From Buxus sempervirens (lineage: Eukaryota; Streptophyta; Magnoliopsida; Buxales; Buxaceae): a DNA stretch of 64,000 nucleotides. Location: assembly GCA_947561395.2 (NCBI GenBank), contig OX387182.1, positions 3,048,001 to 3,112,000 of the forward strand, read 5' to 3'. Of this stretch, positions 35,634 to 46,400 are shown piece after piece; positions within the stretch are counted from its first letter, which is position 1, and each line of letters begins with the position of its first letter. The position numbers were made by a program, and so were the translations under genes. A model generated the notes under the pieces. It did not search any database, was not told the DNA's origin, and worked only from the letters and a program-made list of their open reading frames with translations.

Positions 35634-36385
35634 GGCAATCACCAAAATCGTGTCTTCAGACACGAAATTCTATCCAAACCTGGATAACCAACACCAAGTA
35701 TTCCAAGGCTAGTCATCAAAAGAGGGAGTCTATTCTATATGATGTATAACAGAATCCATGGTTTTAAAAGACAATTCACATGTTACCAATTGCAAAACAG
35801 GGTCAGTGTACTCCAATAGGATGCCAAGGCTATGATAGAATTGATAAAGCAGAATATACAAATCTGGAAAACAAAATGGAGAAACCAAATATTAGCAACT
35901 ATAGGTTATTAGGCCATACCAGTGTTCCTGTGAGCTACAATTAAACTTTTCACCCCACATTCCACCAAATGAGCCGACTTTTTAATCCCTGTGAAACAAC
36001 TCAAACAATATATGAATTAGATATTGACCCACATTTTCTGGGAAAAATTTTTGTTTCTAGAATGACCTTTAGAGTTGATAGAAGGAAGCAAGGTGAAGGT
36101 CAGATAAAGCCCCAAAAGAAAAGAAAAAAATCGTTTTACAAAAAATGCAAGAAAACACTGTTCAATTATGTGTTCCTTGTTCTAGCACAAACACAAACAA
36201 TACAAGGAATGAACTTCGCAGGAAGGAAAAATCAGAAGATCTGAAGTGATAGATGAGAGTACAGGAGATTAAATAAAATTGAACAATATTATGAAATCCA
36301 ATCATGTTAATGATAGACAGCAAGAACCTTTCTGAGATGGATTTCAACCACGAGAAGTTTGGTGCAGAAGGCTGTTTATTCTCAT
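35634..36385. other. GLE1 3' flank
   Basis: Likely GLE1 3' UTR and spacer; no gene recognised. A 91-codon plus-strand ORF at 35969-36244 is Lys-rich and low complexity, without family features. Confidence 0.5.
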
Positions 36386-38398
36386 TCAATAATTGCGTGA
36401 GAATCTATTTGACTGTTGATAGTACTGCTCTTGGTAGAATCCTGAATCTGACTCAGGGCACAATACCCCTGATAGAAGGGAAGAATGTAAAGACCATCCT
36501 TCTGGCTCCTGCAGGAATTGTTCTGTTTCTATGTAATTAGCAATGCTCAGTATGACATGGCTCAGCTTTCCATCTCCTTGTTCTTTAAGTGCAACCAAAA
36601 AGTTGCCAGCGATGATGTCCAGGATCTTTCTGAACTGAGACTTGTACTTTCTAAAGAGAGCAAAGCCAGCCATTTTCAGGAAGGCCTCCAGTGCAACAGC
36701 AGTGTATATGTTGACCGGAAGAGTGTTCAAGAACCTCGCAAGCCATGCCCAACCTTCTTTAATACCATGTATGTTTCGAACACCGTCCACTTCAGTCTGA
36801 ACAAGTGCACCATAGAATTTCATATAAGATCCCAAGCGTTCCAAGTAGCGGTCAGTGCTTTCAAGCTTTCCATCTTCTTCTTGGTAACCAATCAATTTGC
36901 AGTATGCTTCTCTGGTTTTAAATGCTGACTTGCTGTAACTTATATGCTTTGGAACAGTGTAAATGCAGGCTCTATGGAACTCTGCCAAAAGAATATCCAT
37001 TGCCAGCGGGACCTGCGATGTAACAAGAACAATAACATGGCCACATGCAAAAGCAGTACTATTGAAGTTATCGGACAACCTTTCACATTGTGATACAACC
37101 TTCTTTGCAAATGTGGCAATGCTGATGGACTGAGGACAAAGGGGATCGTTGAAAATTTTTATTATATCGTTTGCTTTTGCTCTAACATTTTCTTTGTTGC
37201 CACGTATTTGTTTTATCCGCATGGCAATCTGCAGTTCATAACTACGAAAATCCTTGTTAGAACCCAGTCTCAATTTCTGGTTATGTTCATCTAATTCTTT
37301 GTATCTTTGAAGTCTTCCTTCCTCAAAATCAAGAGCATGTTTTGATGAATGCACTTTCTTGGGTCCATTGACTCCTGATTCTTTTGATGGTTCTTTTGTA
37401 CCAACATCCACTTTATGTGCCATGGTTTCCTTTTGAGCTGCTTCAGCAACAACTTTTGTAGTTGTATTAGATTCCTTTTCTGTGGCTCCTTTAGCTGCCG
37501 CTTTCTCAGATTCAATAACTGCTTCTTGTGCTTTTTCAGCTCTTCTTTTTTCAGCCTCAAGCCTGGCCTGATATTCTGCTCTAACCCTTTCTTGGCGTAG
37601 CCTTTCCTCTTGAATGGCTTTTTCTTTTCTTTTTGCCTCTTCAAAAGCAGCATCGTTCCTTAATCTCCTTTCTTCTAATTGTGATCTATGTTCACGATCC
37701 CTCTGGACAGCAGTTATATGGTTGTCTAGTGCCTCTGCAATCTCACGTTGATATTGCTTGTCTAGTTTTCTGTCTGTTTCCTGTCTTGCTTCTATGTATT
37801 TCTCAACACGAAGAAGTGCAGCTAAATACCTTTCACTTTCATCCAATAAACCTGTCTCTAACCTAAAAATTTGATTCTTAATCTCCTCCTTAACTCCCAA
37901 CATGTGGTCATGGTTTAGTTCAAGCAACAAACTTTCTATTATCCTTGTTTTATCCATCAATTGGGTCTCAATTATTTGTAGAGCTGATTCGTCTTCAAAA
38001 TCATCACTCACATCTAGGTCAGCACAAGTAAAATGTCTTCCTGACACTAAACCCTGATCATTCACATTTCCATCTTGACTTGCTATATCAGACATCTCAT
38101 CGTCATGTACATGCATTGCAAATACCTCACGGATATCTTCATGCTCACTTTCGACTTCATCCGTCTCATCATCAGATACATGCATAACAAAAGGCTCGAG
38201 TCTCCTACATTCGCCATTTGTGTTCGGAATGTCCCTTGATCTTCTTTTTGTAGAAGATAGAGACATTGAGAAGACATTGAGCTTTAGCTCTATAGAGTTC
38301 AGCTCTGAGATGAGGTCATCCAAACTCCATTCTGGTTTGGGATCTACATCAATCCCTTGAACATACTTTGGACAACGAAGTTCCAAAGTGACAACCAT
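36386..38398 (-). CDS. GLE1: mRNA export factor GLE1
   Basis: Nucleoporin-associated factor that, with inositol hexakisphosphate, activates the DEAD-box ATPase LOS4/Dbp5 at the cytoplasmic face of the pore to release exported mRNA (known for the family). Single coding exon, 670 residues. N-terminus VTLELRCPKYVQGIDVDPKP resembles plant GLE1 starts. An acidic region lies at ~65-135, a long charged coiled coil at ~180-310 (QTDRKLDKQYQREIAEALD-like heptads), a low-complexity linker at ~310-360, and the C-terminal GLE1 domain from ~370 to 640 (FAKKVVSQCERLSDNFNSTA, FHRACIYTVPKHI, EGWAWLARFLNTLP, FLKMAGFALFRKY). The start is supported by an acceptor CTCTGCAG at 38416-38423, just 17 bases upstream, which implies a leader intron. 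Confidence 0.95.
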   Translation of the reverse strand: MVVTLELRCPKYVQGIDVDPKPEWSLDDLISELNSIELKLNVFSMSLSSTKRRSRDIPNTNGECRRLEPFVMHVSDDETDEVESEHEDIREVFAMHVHDDEMSDIASQDGNVNDQGLVSGRHFTCADLDVSDDFEDESALQIIETQLMDKTRIIESLLLELNHDHMLGVKEEIKNQIFRLETGLLDESERYLAALLRVEKYIEARQETDRKLDKQYQREIAEALDNHITAVQRDREHRSQLEERRLRNDAAFEEAKRKEKAIQEERLRQERVRAEYQARLEAEKRRAEKAQEAVIESEKAAAKGATEKESNTTTKVVAEAAQKETMAHKVDVGTKEPSKESGVNGPKKVHSSKHALDFEEGRLQRYKELDEHNQKLRLGSNKDFRSYELQIAMRIKQIRGNKENVRAKANDIIKIFNDPLCPQSISIATFAKKVVSQCERLSDNFNSTAFACGHVIVLVTSQVPLAMDILLAEFHRACIYTVPKHISYSKSAFKTREAYCKLIGYQEEDGKLESTDRYLERLGSYMKFYGALVQTEVDGVRNIHGIKEGWAWLARFLNTLPVNIYTAVALEAFLKMAGFALFRKYKSQFRKILDIIAGNFLVALKEQGDGKLSHVILSIANYIETEQFLQEPEGWSLHSSLLSGVLCPESDSGFYQEQYYQQSNRFSRNY

Positions 38399-41300
38399 CT
38401 TCCCAAACTATCAATCTGCAGAGTTGTAGAATAGCCACAGTAGTAAATAACAAGACAAGAAATATAAGTTCACAATTGAATTAATTAATGACTATCAAGA
38501 AAATACCAACCAAATCAATGTTTTAGGATGAAATGACTATATTGATGTTTTAGAAAAACCAAGGTGAGAGGCAAGGCATGGGAATAACCAGACAGGTAGA
38601 TTATAATAGCACTATATTAACGGACTCTGTTGAGATGCTCATCAGCTTGGTCAGTTTAAACCTAATTGTCCGTTCTACTGGTATAATTTAGGAGACAGCT
38701 CTAGAGCTTTCATATCAAGAGGTGATGGAATGGAGGTTTTGAATTCCATCACAAAGATTAAGAAGAAAGTTTCCAAAGAAATTAAAATTAAACGCAGGTG
38801 GATCCAAATTTCTAAAAATATCTGACAAACTGTTGGTTTTTCTCTTGAAACCTAGAAGGAATACAGAAATGGCACAAGATCAAAACAAGTGGTGGCTTAG
38901 TTGGTGAGGTTCAGTTGGTCAGACAGGATGCTATCATATAACTGAAAGATACATATTTGTTGGATGTGATTTATTTGAACTTGAAGAATTTACAACCAGC
39001 ACTTATACCTATGGACTCAAGAGAGCTACAAACCCTCATGGCAATCAAGGTCGTCATTGAGTGGTGTAATAGATATTTCTGGAGATCATAAATAGTTAAC
39101 ACCAAAGCTTGTTGACATTAGCATCCTTAAGCTATAAAAATACCCAATACACTTGAAAAAGAAATTCAAAACAAACGCAACCAAATAAACTATTGCTCAT
39201 TCAATAAGCCATTTTATCTGCTGACAGCAACTTCTCTGGCTCTTTGCTGACCATTATATTATGGTGCCATTGGCATTACATTTGGAATTGGTTCCAACTT
39301 GCCATTTGTCAACAGCTTTGTCACACACAGTGTTCGCTGCAAACGGCTGTTTTTACACAGCTCTGTCTCACTAGAAATAAGTTTGATGAGATGAAAACAA
39401 AATGTCATGTCACAATATTGAAAAGAACAAAGATGAGAACTCAATCAACTCTACAGCAGATTGGAGAAGAATGATGATATAGTGACACCTTACCTTGTTA
39501 CATGAAGTTCATTAAGAAATTATGCATGCTTGAAGATTTTCATGCTAATCTAATGGAAGTAGACAGCAACAAAAATGAATGTATATCATGGACAATAAAC
39601 AAATAATGCATTTATGATATCATAGGTCAACAAAAAGCTGAAACCAGAATAGCAAACTTGAAAAATATTTATATTTTTCAGACATTGAAAGTAAGCACAA
39701 CCTTACAAGTAGTGATGCCTCGTAGAAAAAAATATAGCACAGGAAAATTTCACAACAAACTTTCTTCTCAGGAGTACAAGGCAGAGGAGAAGTATTCAGA
39801 AATATGAGCGAGCACGGAAACCCTCCAAACACCTCCAAAATCCTGCAAAAGGAACTAAATGAGATCCACTTGGAAGGAAAAGACATGTCTAAGTCATCGA
39901 AACCTTCCAGAAATCTAGATTGATAATCGAAACTAATTTAAAAAGTTAAAAAAAAAAAGAAGAAATCTGACCTAAATACTTCACAGAATCGAGCATCGAA
40001 TCACTGAACCGCATATATTGCAGATTAATTATGAAACATAACAGATTTAGTTAAACAATGCCCAATATTGATGTTGCCAAGTCGAAGACTTCTAAAACAA
40101 CAGGGGCAAACCAACATTTCATCACAATCTCGAGCAATGTCTTCGGTTGTAAAAAGATGAAAACCTTGGATATTTGACATGAAGGATATCTTTTTGCCCA
40201 TATTTTCTCCTTGAAAAATCATCACCAGTAGGAGTGGGGAGTAAAGCATAAACAATGAAATTATTTATCAATAAATCCCATTAATAGAGCAAAACAAACA
40301 ACATGTAATAGAAATTGCTAGGCTGACGAAAAGAAAAGGAAGAAGTTGGATTTTATTTGATGGTGATGGAAATTGGAGATATAAATTTATAAAGAAATCA
40401 GAGATATTTCAGCCATTTGGCCACAAAGATAGCCATCTTTTTTGCCAATTGACTTGTGGTCGGGCTAGTGGTTATAATTCTGCATACAGAAACGATAACA
40501 GTGGAAGTAAATCGCCTTCTATTGTAACCTCTTTACCGATCCTTAGAGGCCAGACTCTTCCTACTCTCACCGGAATCGTCCATCCTCCAATCGAAACTAG
40601 GCTAGCTTACACAAGTAATCACCAGCTTCTGAAAAACCTCATCTGACTCACCATAACTCAGAACAAGATAAAACGGGGAACGATTTGAAAATTGTGCCTG
40701 CCAAACAAGTTTTTAGGTTTATAGTTTTTTAAAACCCAAAAAACTGTGTTTGAAAACGTTGCCAAACAGCCTTGTAGAATCGAGTAAGCAAAAGCTGAAA
40801 CTAGGCCGATGTTCAATTATTTCCTTTTAACAGGAGATTTGAGCATGAAAGAAAAATCAATTTCATCGCAAGTAATTCCAATAATTCTTCAAAGAAACCT
40901 AAATTGATCGAAGATAAAGAAAACAGAACAAATAGCAGAGAGAGTTACTGTCGGCTGTGGCAGCGGCTTCAGCATTATCAACCTTCTCTTCTGGAGGTAG
41001 ACGCCATTGAGTTACTGTCGGCTGTACCACTCTTCTTACTCTCTCTCAACCTTTCAATCTCAACGTCCTTCTGAAAACCCCAGAGTTTCGATTCTTCGTT
41101 GGCTCGCATATCTCAAGTTTCACGGACAATAATCCTCCTTTAAATGCAGCGTAAGATCGAAGTTATGGATAGAATTTCTAATGGAGCGTTTCTGAGAGGT
41201 GAGGATGTTGCGTCGAGCTCGAGTTGGGACTTGGGAGGAAGTGGCAAAGTGCCGTTGTTGAGAGAGAGAGAGAGAGAATTGGTGAGTAAAGTTGGAGAAT

Positions 41301-41457
41301 TGAAAAACAAAAAGGAGAAAATTTTGAGAATTTGTGACATTTAGCGGCGGTGACCAATAAGGGTAATTTTGGCATTTGATATATAAATTTTAAATATTCT
41401 ACCAAAATAATATAAAATTTAAATAATCAGAATACATTTATAAGGGTGAAATTGGCC
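38399..41457. other. GLE1 leader intron and upstream region
   Basis: A leader intron probably runs right from 38416. 38500-38700 is homologous to the inverted copy at 34240-34800. The GLE1 promoter could lie near 40950-41150, where GC rises. On the minus strand 40978-41109 a 43-codon ORF begins MRANEESKLWGFQKDVEIER; on the plus strand 41144-41344 a 66-codon ORF begins MQRKIEVMDRISNG. Neither is recognised and either could be leader sequence. GTTACTGTCGGCTGT occurs twice (40943 and 41010). Confidence 0.4.
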
Positions 41458-41871
41458 ATATTTATACTTACACACAAGGAAGCGCACTTGGGAAGCATGC
41501 CAAAAAAATCATATCATTTATAAATTATTGTTAAAGTTCATTTATATACTAGTATAATTGTTTTTTTCTCTTTAATACATGTAAAGTTTCTTTAAATCTA
41601 AACAGTTCTCAATTCTCCGTCCAGCTATCTAACTCTCATCCCTTTTATCTACATTGGGGCAAGCACGCGTGATGCATGTTGCAAAAAGAAAGAAGAGTAT
41701 TGTGTAAGCAGTTATCAAACTATCTCGTGTAGTTATTAGAAACATAAATAGCAGCATTAGCTAGGGGTATTTTCGACTACAAATGTCAGGCTCGAATCAA
41801 GCGAGTTCGCTTTATAATTAGTATAGATACATACAATACTACATACAATATTACATGTGCACCCTGCTAGT
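41458..41871 (+). mobile_element. Helitron-like unit (1 of 3 in array)
   Basis: 5' block CACTTGGGAAGCATGCCAAA near 41485 and a clean 3' end GTGCACCCTGCTAGT. Near 41800-41825 the sequence GCGAGTTCGCTTTATAATTA followed by GTATAGAT is the 5' signature in reverse, so another unit seems to have inserted in the opposite direction. Confidence 0.55.
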
Positions 41872-41878
41872 ATATATA

Positions 41879-42104
41879 TCTATACTATATATAACGTAAA
41901 GCGCCTCCTTCGGATGCGTGCCCAAAACAATTTATAACTTTCCCAAAATGCTCATCCCTTGCATAGTTTGGTTTCAATAATACAAGGCTATATCGGTCTA
42001 AATTCACCATTTTTGTTCAAAAACAATTATTTTGTAACTACCCCACTTCTCCTCTCTCAATTCCCTCTCTCCACGTGCAGTCTGGCACGTGTACCCCTAC
42101 TAGT
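41879..42104 (+). mobile_element. Helitron-like unit (2 of 3 in array)
   Basis: Starts TCTATACTATATATAACG seven bases after the previous unit ends, has the CCTTCGGATGCGTGCCCAAA block, and ends with the hairpin CACGTGCAGTCTGGCACGTG and ACCCCTACTAGT. 226 bases with both Helitron ends (TC and CTRRT) present; no ORF. Confidence 0.7.
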
Positions 42105-42170
42105 ATATATAATGCGAGGCACCCCTTGGGAATTGCGCCAAATGACTAAGTCTTCACTTCATGCCAGATG
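42105..42170 (+). mobile_element. Helitron-like 5' fragment (3 of 3 in array)
   Basis: Begins at the 3' end of unit 2 with ATATATAATGCGAGGCACCC and CTTGGGAATTGCGCCAAATG; similarity to the shared 5' block stops soon after. Confidence 0.5.
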
Positions 42171-43497
42171 ATGATAATTGTTGGCAAAAATGTATCAACT
42201 TGCAATTCATGTGATATAAACCTTAGAGAGCATATCATCTAGGTGACTGAACATTTTTGTTGTTTTGTTGGTCGTGTGTCCTACACATTACACTCGGATG
42301 ACACTCCATAAAAGTTCCAGTCTGAAAAGCCATATCCCAAGAGCTCGAAAAAAGCTTCTCACAGTGGTGTCGAAGAGGCCTCACCGAAACCAGATTCCTT
42401 CAGCCTTTTGATGCAACCAGAAGGCACGCTCTACAGTATGAATGGCGGTGTTAAGCTGAACAACCAGAAGGCACGCTCTGCCCAAACAGTTTTTTTTTTT
42501 TTTTTTGGTAAAATCTGCCCAAACAGTTAAGCGAACGATTTATAAGCTTCTTTCTTAAAGAAGCTGAACAAATCTTGGATGTGTTAAGCTGTAACATCTA
42601 ACCACCATCCATCAAGTAGTAACTGAAGGTCTCCACAGGATCTACTGAATTCCATTACCTGCGACTGCTTGAGCTACCAGCAATTTGTACTGATAAAATG
42701 ATCCAAAAGTTACTGACAGAACATGGAGTTCTCTTGACAGCCCTTATTTTCAAGGTAAATAAAATGTCAGGTAAAGTATCTGTAATTTTATCAGTCCTCA
42801 AGGTAGGCTTATCTGATCTCATACCTTCGCACAAATCCTAAATATTTAGGACCAAGGATGCTAAATTCTCTTCTTCAACAATAACAATTTTTCACTTTTG
42901 ACCAACCAAAGTCAAAACTAGTACAGAGAAAAAGGATTATTCTGTATTTTTACATGTTGATCAAAATGCAAGTAAAACAACAAAACTGACTTCTTAAAAA
43001 AATTCAAGCTTTTTCCCTCCAATAAATATGTAAAAATACACGAGATATGTCATCCGTATGCCCAGGACATTGTAAATATTACTTGCCAATCTTTCCAGCC
43101 TCAACTGTTCAGTTAAACATCATGGGGGGTTTCAAGCTTTCAAGGAAACTTTCGCAGAAAAATTGGCCAATGAAAAGGAGGCCATACAACACTACTTAAA
43201 TAAATGCTGAAAAAGAAAAACAAGGAAAAAAAAATGTTGACAAAGAAGAGCCTGCCCGTGTGTGCAGTAGACCAAGGTTGGACAGGAATAATCATTGATT
43301 ATACAACTTGAATGGCAGCAAAAATCGGCAGTAATACTCCAGTGGAGAAAAAGGTAGCCTATGGCACCATTCGGGGTTGGCACGAAAAGAGAGATCTGGT
43401 TTCTGCACCTGGGAGATGAACACTGCTGAATGTATGTGTTTACATCTCTCCATGTGTGTGCATGTATGTAACCGTCTAGAGAGAAATGAGTCCAACC
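42171..43497. other. Spacer and 3' UTR of the PHD-finger gene
   Basis: Holds a small local duplication near 42410-42530 (AACCAGAAGGCACGCTCT twice, TCTGCCCAAACAGTT twice around a T run). Roughly the last 300-400 bases before 43498 are probably 3' UTR. No gene. Confidence 0.45.
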
Positions 43498-46400
43498 TTA
43501 TGCTTTTGATCTTTTTTGTTTCTGAGGAACAAAGCGAACTCCTTGTTTCCCAAGTTCCAATGTCTTGCCTCTTCCATCATCTAAACGAACAGATAGAATA
43601 GATGTGCCTCCAATCATGTCAGTCACCACTGCCTTGTGCCTGGATGAAGGATCTAGAATTCAGTTCACAACACATCTGATTTTCTCTTGAATATTAAAAG
43701 ACATTCATGTTTTTAATATTCAAGAAGCTGAGGCATTCAATAAGATCACAAGAGCTGTTAATCATGTTTCATGGCATTCATATCAACACTTGAAAACATG
43801 TTTTCAGAAACTTAAACAGCAGGAAACACCTACAATTATTGAAGATTAAACTCACCAAGAATTGTCTGACGGTTGATGAACTTCAACTCTTTTGCCAATT
43901 GCATCCTTACCCAACTTTTTCAAAATCCAGTTTGCATCCAGAACCTCATTTATCCGCGTATCTTGATGCAGTTGTATGTCATCTTCATCTTCCCTAACCG
44001 GGGTTTTTTCCATCAAAGGTGATGGTCTCCTCCTTTTGGACCGTTGTCCTTTGACAGAACTTTTCTCTTCCTCACTCTGAGAAACCCAGGAACCACGGTT
44101 TTCAAGATACGGATTCTTGAATTTAAGCTTCAGTAATGGCTTAGGGTCCTTTCGCAACAAATCCTCTGAAGCAGTCGCAGGACTGCTCCTGTCGTAGCTT
44201 TCAGCATGCACGTCATGCATGCCTTTAGGATTCTTTCTCTGGAAGACATCATAATTTTTTGATGTGGTAGCATCAGTTACCAGATCTGCCACTGCTGAAC
44301 TTCCTTCTGCAGTTCTTTTACGTGAGAAAACAGGAGTTCTCCCCACAGAAGTAGATTCATCTCCCTCCGCCATAATCCCTTTGACAACTTTTGGCTTCAA
44401 GCCTGGAGCTTGTGAATTAACTCTGCCCAACTTTATCAAGTTGCCTTCCCTGCCTCTTAATTTTGAACCCTCTAACTGCTTTGTAGTGTCAAGTTTCTCA
44501 CCTGCAAATGCTAAAACGACTAATAATTCTTCTAATAATGAAGTAAAAGAAATGAAATTCATTCCCTATCTATCAATGTAGTTTGAGACGTAAATAAAAA
44601 CAACCCGGCATTCATTCATATGAGGATAACAAAATTTATAGGAAAAAAAAAATGCAGTCTACCAATATATCATAACCAAAAATGAGAAGATGCATCAGAA
44701 TGCACACATGCATAAATGTCAACAATAACCTCAAATGACCAACTTAACATATATTCTTACCAATAGGTTTGCCATCACTTAATTTAGCCATTCCATCATG
44801 CTGTCCATCAGCACTATGCTTCTTATTGCTTATTTTTTGTTGGCACGTGTCATCACTGCCTGTTCATAAAAATATAAATCAGATTTTCTGCATATTCACA
44901 GACCCTCAGAAAAATAAAGTTGGAAAAATGATATATTAACATAGAAACATGAAAATTTGAGTGAGAATACAAGGCAAGTAAAAAAATAACTCTTTTACAA
45001 TATAATAATAACAGTAGCAGGACAAGAAAATGAACAGGAAAAGGAAAAGTTTGTACACCATTGTTTAAACCGATTCATCAAACAAAGAATGCATATGAGA
45101 AACATAGGATGTAAGGATTCACTAGTAAGACCACTAATTTACATGGGCAAACAATTTTGCTCAAGGATTTAAAATGGATAGACGCTTCATAGTTCCAAGA
45201 AGGTCCCTAGATGTTAGTTATTAACAAATGAGGTGCATTATTTAACCAGAACTAAACTAGATAGTAAATACACAACTAGAATCCTGGAGGCATATCTTCA
45301 AATTAAAACATTCTAAAACTGATAGAGTCCAGACAGGATTTATTCCATGCAACAAAAGTAAAAGAACAAAGTGATTCAGAAGCAAATTTTTTGACAATCA
45401 AAGAATTTCCCATGGCTAATTATTTCTAGTATAATGGCCTTACTATTCATATGAGATGCTCATAGAACAAGATATAGATAGCTAAAGTGGAGATGTGAAG
45501 AACAATGTTATGAAATAACATATTTTAACGGAAAAGAATAAAAAATATTGCAAGGAGGCTCTAAGACCAGCTTTCCTTCTTGGTGTAAAATGTTCAGAAC
45601 TCAGAAGCAGCCCCCCAACCCATCATGAAAGGAAATCCCAATAAAAAAAATTTAAACGAAAAAGAAAGGAAAGGAAATTCATAATATTCGTATGATCAAG
45701 AAGTACGAAGACAAAAGAGTTCTGCAAGTTGGAGGCCCTAAGTGGCACCTGAATGGTTTAACCATGTTAAACAAATACCAATAAGAAGGCAATCAGAAAC
45801 TAGGTGCAACTTGTGCATGTTAGAGGCTCTAAGACTATAAGGGCAAGGTGAATGAGAGACTTAGAAAAAAAGAACATACCAAATGCTTAAAATGTTGCAT
45901 ATGTGACTGTGAATGAGAAAATGCAAAAAATGAAATAAAATGAGCCAACGGAATACATGACTTGTGATGGACTAATATTACTGACTAGGGTTGTCTTTAA
46001 AAAAAATCATGAAAACTGATCTATGGGTGGCAACTTCCACATGACCCAACTTAAAATAAGTTTAAGCATAACTCTCCAAAAATAAGTTTAAGCATAACTC
46101 TCCAATAAGTTTAAGTAATATATTCCATAATTGCTTAATAAAATATAAATAATACAATTTATAACAGCATGCTCATATGAATTTACATCGTTTTTGGACA
46201 AAAAAAGTGGGTCAATCAAATCAGAGGGCTGGTTCAAGATTAAATCCCTTGAAATGGGTTAGGCTCAGGATGGTTTTCTCTAACCCAACTAATATTGGAC
46301 AGATTTGGATTGGGCTAAGAACATTAATATAGCACTCAAGCCAGCCAAACCAACCCACTACCAGTTCAAAGCCCAAGTAGTTGGAAAAAGGTTATGTAGA

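Noticed and set aside
36518-36928. 136-codon plus-strand ORF
   Set aside because: Antisense shadow of the GLE1 coding exon.
40440-40640. Possible tRNA-like GGGCTAGTGGTT stretch
   Set aside because: No acceptor or anticodon stem could be formed by eye.
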